Part shown: in pieces, positions 58,113 to 64,000 of the stretch
Layout of the letters: every line of letters begins with the position of its first letter
Numbering within the stretch: the first letter of the stretch is position 1
Assembly: GCA_029945375.1 (NCBI GenBank)
Contig: CM057062.1
Location: forward strand, 1,818,133-1,882,132
Direction of reading: 5' to 3'
DNA: 64,000 nt
DNA from: Agaricus subrufescens
Taxonomy: Eukaryota > Basidiomycota > Agaricomycetes > Agaricales > Agaricaceae
Made by a program: the position numbers and the translations under genes
The notes under the pieces: generated by a model
Told to the model about the DNA's origin: nothing
Databases searched by the model: none
Seen by the model: the letters and a program-made list of their open reading frames with translations, nothing else

Positions 58113-59114
58113 ATGCAGTCCACTAAGGTCCTTCGCTCAATTTCTCCCTCATCTCGCGCTTGGCTCGCAAGACAAAATTCGGATCCTTACGTCAAAAAGC
58201 GTTACACCTCTGCAACCGTCTATCGTTCTCGCTCAGCCTATAAACTAATCGAAATTGATGACAAGTATAAGATTCTGTCGAATCCGAACGTTCGTGCCGT
58301 CGTTGACCTCGGTGCGGCACCTGGTGGCTGGAGTCAGGTCGTTGCCCAACGACTAGGATGGGATGAAAGTGCAAAGGAGCCTCCGACAAAGTTGAAGGGT
58401 ATCGGATACGGTAAAAACCGTGATATAGTTATCCGAAAGCATGGGACATGGAGCACTCCCAAACTCGTAGGCCTCAAGGAGAACCATAAGTATAAAGGGA
58501 AAGGAAAGGAGGCCGCGGATGCTCATGCAGAAACGAAAGTCTTTGACCCTTTGAACATTGACGAGGTCGACGTTCATCCCAACCTACCAGTTGGCATTGG
58601 TAAAATTGTGGCTGTGGATTTACTACCAATGCAGCCTATCCACGGCGTCTTTGACTTCCGAGGAGACTTCCTCAGGCATGAAACTCAAGAACGCCTACGC
58701 CAGTTGTTGGCCACGGACCCCGAAAATCCACATGGCAAAGTGGACGTTGTCCTTTCCGACATTTCACCAAACCTCACAGGCCAAAAAATGCGGGATACTC
58801 AACAGAGCCTGGATGTCTGCGAGTCGGTATTGAACTTTGCTATGGGTCATCTTCGCGCCCCGCAGGGGGATAATGACCTCAATGGTGTTGTACTGTGAGT
58901 CGTTAAGTCAACATTCATACCAAGTCAAAACTTATCAAGTTTGGAATCCAGAGTCAAATTCTTCTATCACCAGCTCCTGCAAGAATTTTGCCAAGCAAAG
59001 CTATCACCACGTTTCCATGACGTACGCATCGTTAAGCCCCAAGCCAGTCGCAAGGGTTCGGAAGAGGCCTATTTCCTCTGCCGGGGATGGAGGGGTTTAG
59101 ATATGATATCGTAG
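58113..59114 (+). CDS. FtsJ/RrmJ-type rRNA 2'-O-methyltransferase, probably mitochondrial (MRM2-like)
   Basis: Two exons, 58113-58894 and 58952-59114, 314 residues. Family signatures: RSRSAYKLIEID (first catalytic Lys), the SAM-binding VDLGAAPGGWSQVV, VVLSDISPNLTG (catalytic Asp), and in exon 2 LVKFFYHQL with the second Lys; REEAYFLC-like sequence (SEEAYFLCRGW) ends the fold. The first ~20 residues are Ser/Arg-rich without acids, like a mitochondrial presequence, which is why MRM2 (21S rRNA uridine methylation) is favoured over the nucleolar SPB1 or cytosolic TRM7 relatives. An in-frame ATG at 58053 would add 20 residues. An unusual ~60-residue insertion follows the SAM motif. The stop is 105 bp from the convergent HAM1-like gene. 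Confidence 0.85.
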
Positions 59115-59218
59115 TTGGTATGAAAAACATAATAACATTCCGACCATTGCAAAAGTAGATACCATAATATTTTAGACTAGTAGCCTGACACGTCGAATAT
59201 AATTGTCGACAACACAAA

Positions 59219-61816
59219 TCAAACGTCAAACGCAGAACTGCGCCATCCAGATTGCAGTTTCTCTTCCTCAGTCTTCTGTTCTACGCTCCTCCTGAAGCTC
59301 AAGTACTGTCTCTTCCCATCCTTCAGCATATCCTTGGCCTCTCGTCGTGCTCCAGCAACATATTCCCTGACGCCATCTCCATTTTCTACAACGCCCGCCG
59401 GAATGCCCAAGTCCTCACTGGCCCGCTCCAAGCGTTCCCTCAACGGCGACGAACCTGTGCCGAGAGGCCCACGTTTTTCGCCACTCAAAATTTGTGGCTC
59501 AGCACCCAGAGCAAACTCGGTTTTACCGGCTTCTTGTCCTTGTTGCGTGTAGAGTTGCTGTTCAACAACAATCCCCGTACCCGTGGCATGGATGCCTAAT
59601 TCGCCCTTCTCACGACCTTCCCTTCTAAGTCTACCTGCTTCGCTCCAAATGGCAGCCATCAAGGATACACCACCGCCAACTCCAGTATCTTGGAACACCT
59701 CCTTCCTCTTCCCAATATCGAACGCGATACCATCCATCCACTCTACAGCTGCTCGAACTTGCTCCGTTAAGGTCCTCTCAAGAGCCTCACGCAATCGTAG
59801 AGTCATGATTGGCTTGAAGAATCGGACGAGGATGGAATGGTTACTTTCCTTCACTGCTAAACCGATGTCCTCAGCGATAGTGACCGAAACCCTCTCGATA
59901 ACGTTGAAGTGCTTCAAATTCTCGCGCGAATATGGTCCTTTAACTGTCGCCGGGATAAGGCGCAGCTTGAGGTCAAGATCCAGTCCCTTCTCTGGTAGAT
60001 TGAATTCCATAAGACCAGTGAACTCATTTGGTCCTATCGAACGACGCGTCTTGTCTTTGTACCAGAATGATACGTTATTAAGATCGAGCTGAACGGCTTG
60101 GAGGCGGACGTGAGTCAGAGCACCAACCGCTGTACGAGGCGATCCGGAGGATCCAGCGGGAGCGTTGATGTCGACATCTGTTATGTTGCGAATGTAGATG
60201 TGAGAGGGTAAAACGCGGAACGAAGATACGTCGATGTTCTCGAGGACAAATTCGATGTCTGAGTCCTTATACTCGATGCTAGCATCGGATTCAGTACCAA
60301 TAACGATATCACGAGTGAGCAAGAACTTACCGAGGTATAGGGATGTCTTTCAGACGTTCCATAATGCGTGGAAGATAGTACCTAAAGGCGTCTTGCCAGA
60401 ACCAGGTCACTTGCTCTATGGCAGCCTGCAAACCGCTGTCCGCTTCCGCACTGGAGTCGATCAGGCCCTCACTGATATCGTGGTTGAAGCGGGCATGCGC
60501 GGATCTGATACGCTGGAGATCTTTGTCCTGCTTCATGCCATCTAGAGCTTTCGAAAATTCGTCCTTCACTGACTCGATATTACCCTTCACCTGCTCGTCC
60601 TTTTCAATAAGGGTGTTCCAACGCTCGCGAAGCTCTTTGAGTTTATCCGTCGCAGCATCGCTACGAGCGTAGCCACTCTCTGCAAAACCACGTCTGATTT
60701 CACCAAGGAAATCTTGGACACAATTCTTGAGCTCTTCATCCTTCACGACTGCAGCGACAGCAATACGGAATTTGCGAATCATGGTGTCGAGTGGCACATC
60801 TGCGACGCGCTCAATGAACGTCTTGAGACAATCAATAGCGTTGGAAACGTGTTGTTCCGGAGTAGGATCATCGATGAATGTGCCGAAACTGAAATTGGGA
60901 TCGGATACGGCTTTCATTCCTTGGTCAAGGCGTTTTTGGAGGATATCAAAAATCGTATCAAGGGATTCACGATACTCTGGATCAGATTGAGCGCGATCAC
61001 AGACCTGCAGTCACATATGTATGAGTAATGCTCTAGAAGAAAAAAACCCAGCCTCACAGAGTAGAACGCATCGTTTATGCGATTGGTCGTCCGCTCAGTC
61101 GTATCTTCAACAGCGCCTGTAACGGCTTTCGAAGCATCGATCACCACCGACCCAGTATCCTTAACCGCATCAACGCCATGCTCCCACTTCAATTTCGCGT
61201 CACCTTTTCTCGCTTCCAAAGCCTCCTTATTCCGTCCTAAAGAATCCCTCTTACCCTCTTGGACATCACGCTCCACATGACGTAATGTCTCTTTCGCTTT
61301 GCCAGCGTGCGTCTCCACGAGCTCAGCGGCATCAGCAAGCATAACTCGCATTACGGATGCAAAATCGCCGAAAATATGTGTACCTTCAGTGGTGACGTTG
61401 CGATATGCCACCCTGACAAGGACTCGTAGGGAACGTCGAAGAGCATGAATGTCCTTGAGGGCTTGCTCTTGATCTTCTTTAGCTTCAGATGTGGCAACCA
61501 GGTCGCCCTGTTCTAGATGCCAAATCGCTTGCTGAAGAATGTTATCATCTAAAAAAACCGCGTTAGCAAATGGGCGGATAAATGTGATAGCGTGAAATAT
61601 ACCATTCTTGTTATCTAAGAACAGCTTGTATGCCTCGAGAAGGCGCCGTAAGTCATTGGCGAGGACGCGGCCTTGAGAACTAAGCTGCGCCATGGCGAGA
61701 GGTTCGATATTAGTGATACCGACATTGTTGAGCCAGTCAAGAAATCCCCCGAACTGCTGAGTAGAAGGCAACTTCCCAGCGTCGAGAGCAGCGATAATAG
61801 ACGATGTTTTATCCAT
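59219..61816 (-). CDS. HAM1-like family protein (former DUF5923/DUF4449)
   Basis: Four exons: 61816-61603, 61548-61058, 61004-60331 and 60278-59219, 812 residues, phases consistent. The N-terminal half is helical and charged (ALDAGKLPSTQQF, LSSQGRVLANDLRRLLEAYK, RSLRVLVRVAYRN). The centre has VSDPNFSFGTFIDD and YYLPRIMERLKDIPIPRIEY. The C-terminal half is beta-rich (FRVLPSHIYIRNITDVDI, NNVSFWYKDKTR, GLDLDLKLRLIPA) and resembles tubular lipid-binding folds. This layout matches the fungal HAM1-like N and C domains; members are large cytosolic or membrane-associated proteins of unclear biochemical role. The frame extends upstream past 61816 but without an ATG. Confidence 0.8.
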
Positions 61817-61988
61817 TTGTTGAAAGGAAAGTGAGAAACAAGATGAGAAAGAGGAGAACTGGTTGGTGACGACTTTTATGTCTGAGGCTGGAAATTGTCT
61901 TATGACGCCATAGCCTGTGACGGAGGGAGCTGCTCCGATCAACACTTAAACGTAATCGCCCCGACGTCATGTTTGACGCTATGACTGC

Positions 61989-63882
61989 CTAACATCCTCC
62001 CAGCTCTCTGCGAAGTTCACCAGCCCAGGCCATTACGAAATATAACAACCCAGCCGGCAAAACGCATTTAATCGACACTTCCCGCCAATCCCATCTCCGC
62101 TTCCTCCGCCACCTATTCCACTTTTTCCAATAAGTATTTCCCCTGGCCTTTGTCTTCGATCCTGGTGCTTCCGCTTCGGTTCTAGCCTTTTCACGCTCCC
62201 TTGGATCCGTGGAGAGGCCTAACGATGACGCAGACTTTGTTGGAAGATTACTGACTACCCATATTTGAACACTACGGCTTGTGCAGGTCGTAGTACCGAT
62301 AATGGCCCAGACGACCGCCGGCCTTTTAGCCACCTCGAAAATATTGACTGTAAGTTGAGTGGCTGGCCAACAGATGCCTTGCAGTGCAAGTAAACGGACA
62401 AGGGTAGACAACGGTGGGTAATAATGTCTCCATCGCGTTAATAAACCAGTTGTCAAAGAAAGACATTGATGCGCGGTGAGGAGTGCCTTAAGAGGATATT
62501 AGTAATAGTATATCGACTCCGCGTTAGTGGGGCTCACCCAGAGGGATGCAATGAAGTAGTCGATTCTGTCTGGTGTTGGCCGCACTGTAGGGGGTACCGA
62601 GCAAGGCACGTAGCTATACATATGCCATATGCACCACATAAACCCAAAAGACGCTGGTACAATCGCCAACAGTCTTGAAAACTCAAATAAAAGCCATTGC
62701 CATGGAAGCGTCGCAAAACGTGTCGACCCAGCAGCCGAGAAAGAATTCGACAACCTTGAAGACCGTGAAACGCGTGCAGTAGGTAAATGTCGTGACTTGA
62801 GCGAAATTACTGTCAACATGAGCAATATAACATTCTAAGAAGACACTTACAGGCTCGTCCGTTTCCGTTTCCGTCTCACCAGCGCACATCACCCCCGGTG
62901 TCGTGCAAATAACCTTTGCATCTGTCTCCCACTCACTTTCCGTATCACCATCACCTCCTTCACCCTGTCTAGAGGACATTGTAGCAAATATTCGATGCCG
63001 CAAACTCGTTCCATTGCCTTGCTTCATTCTCGAGGGTGATGATGGTACGTTGGGGTATGGGCGTCCTCGGGTATGAGAACCTCGCAGACTTGGACGGAGC
63101 GAAGCACTCGACAGTGGTGATGAATGACGATCTGAGTTCACGTGCTTGTTGGATGCAACGGTACTCCGTAATGCATAAACCAGCTCCTCGCCTTCACTCT
63201 CCCTTTCGCGGTGTTCCTCGTCACTACGCTGGTACCTACTCGACTGCATAGAAGCCCGGTGAGCAGACAAGGGATCTTCCGTAGCATGCAGGGAGGGAGA
63301 CACCAAAGGTGGCGGTAGCGACGTATACGGCGGAGGCTCAGATAAAAACCCCGGCGTAACAGTCCTTGAAGCCGAACCAGCAGAATCCCTCGAAGGTGCA
63401 GACAACACCGGTGAAGACGCGCTCTTCTTCATCCGAAAGGGCACCTCATCATCATCTCCATGCGGCTTCAAACTAGAATCAATCATAAAGAAAGACTCTG
63501 CCAACTCGTCTCGATGTTGTGGCGGTTGATGGTGTTGAACATCCGTTACCGAGTGTGACGCTGGTAAACCCACGCGTGTCCTGTAACTTCCCTCTGCAGG
63601 TTGTGTATGAGAAGAACGCGTCTGAGTGTCGATGCTACCAGAGACCGAATCCACCGAGTTATGCCTTCTCTTTGGTGAGCGCGAGTTACCAGGGTTGGTG
63701 TTCCCGTCGTTTACGGGGTTTGAGCTTGCCAGTTTGTTCAGTACTCTCTCTCTCGAATTAATATCCTTGCAAACAATTCTCTCTGTATAGCGCTCAGAGT
63801 TCGTCCCACCCAAAGACTGAAGCGACGCGTGGTTAGCTCGTTTGCGGCTGTGAAAAATTACAAATACACAAGCGTTCGTCAT
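61989..63882 (-). CDS. EOS1-like N-glycosylation membrane protein with long disordered N-terminus
   Basis: Three exons join in phase: 63882-62851, 62795-62538 and 62486-61989, 595 residues. The last intron has a perfect yeast-like branch site (TACTAAT). Exon 1 is Ser/Pro/Arg-rich and disordered, with an acidic end (GDGDTESEWETDAK). Exon 2 brings a membrane helix (LLFEFSRLLAIVPASFGF) and DRIDYFIASLW. Exon 3 continues ALLTAHQCLSLTTGLLTRWR and HYYPPLSTLVRLLALQGICW, then IIGTTTCTSRSVQIWV, with a final helix (VLPAGLLYFVMAWAGELRR). The pattern fits the fungal EOS1 family (ER, needed for normal N-glycosylation and oxidative-stress tolerance in yeast); this is recognition from memory. An acceptor-like CACAG just after the ATG leaves open a different first exon beyond the window. 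Confidence 0.65.
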
Positions 63883-64000
63883 CAGCTAAATTGCAAAAGA
63901 AAGAGGTGATACAATTCCCGTACAAGAGTTAAAATGTCCTTAGCGGCGGTGCAAGCAGCTTGAGTAGAGTAGTCGAAGGATACCCAAGGTGGGAGAAAGG

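Noticed and set aside
61989..62456. Separate small membrane-protein gene
   Set aside because: A branch site and an in-phase splice join it to 62538-62795 and 62851-63882, giving one EOS1-like gene.

Overview
The window looks like a piece of an Agaricomycete (mushroom-type basidiomycete) nuclear genome. The genes are cut by many 45-60 nt GT-AG introns. The gene types fit: an F-box protein, a NACHT NTPase with the basidiomycete-type N-terminus, a P450, an Argonaute and a TMEM19/DUF92 protein. The repeats are typical fungal Copia, chromodomain Gypsy and Tc1 elements. No bacterial-style operon, CRISPR array or tRNA/rRNA gene was seen. All gene models were spliced by eye, and reading-frame phase was checked across the junctions given.

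Layout: 1-6.5 kb holds an F-box gene and poorly conserved, acidic, low-complexity genes. 6.9-14.1 kb is a complete Copia element on the minus strand (5-bp target duplication, LTRs differing at 3 bases plus one 9-bp indel). 14-23.6 kb is gene-poor, with one clear unknown ORF (17.3-18.4 kb) and uncertain fragments. 23.7-29.8 kb is one minus-strand NACHT gene that has been heavily remodelled. Its N-terminus carries tandem copies of a 93-nt phase-1 exon. One intron has grown into about 24 copies of a 72-bp unit that is itself a near-perfect mini-intron. Another intron hosts a whole Tc1 transposon. A single in-frame TAG precedes the NACHT domain.

30.2-45.4 kb is a decayed partial duplicate of the P450 / TMEM19 / glycogen synthase block that stands intact at 46-53.4 kb. 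The decayed copy was split by a self-priming-type chromodomain Gypsy element (32174-45104). A second Copia element (38683-43963) then landed in that Gypsy's gag gene. Nearly all visible inactivating changes in these two elements can be explained as CpG transitions.

46-64 kb is a conventional, dense housekeeping region: P450 (minus) and TMEM19-like (plus) as a divergent pair, glycogen synthase, Argonaute, a mitochondrial FtsJ-type rRNA methyltransferase, a HAM1-like protein and an EOS1-like membrane protein with a long disordered N-terminus. The intact Argonaute is the only visible candidate defence gene against the mobile elements. The element damage resembles methyl-CpG deamination rather than heavy repeat-induced mutation.
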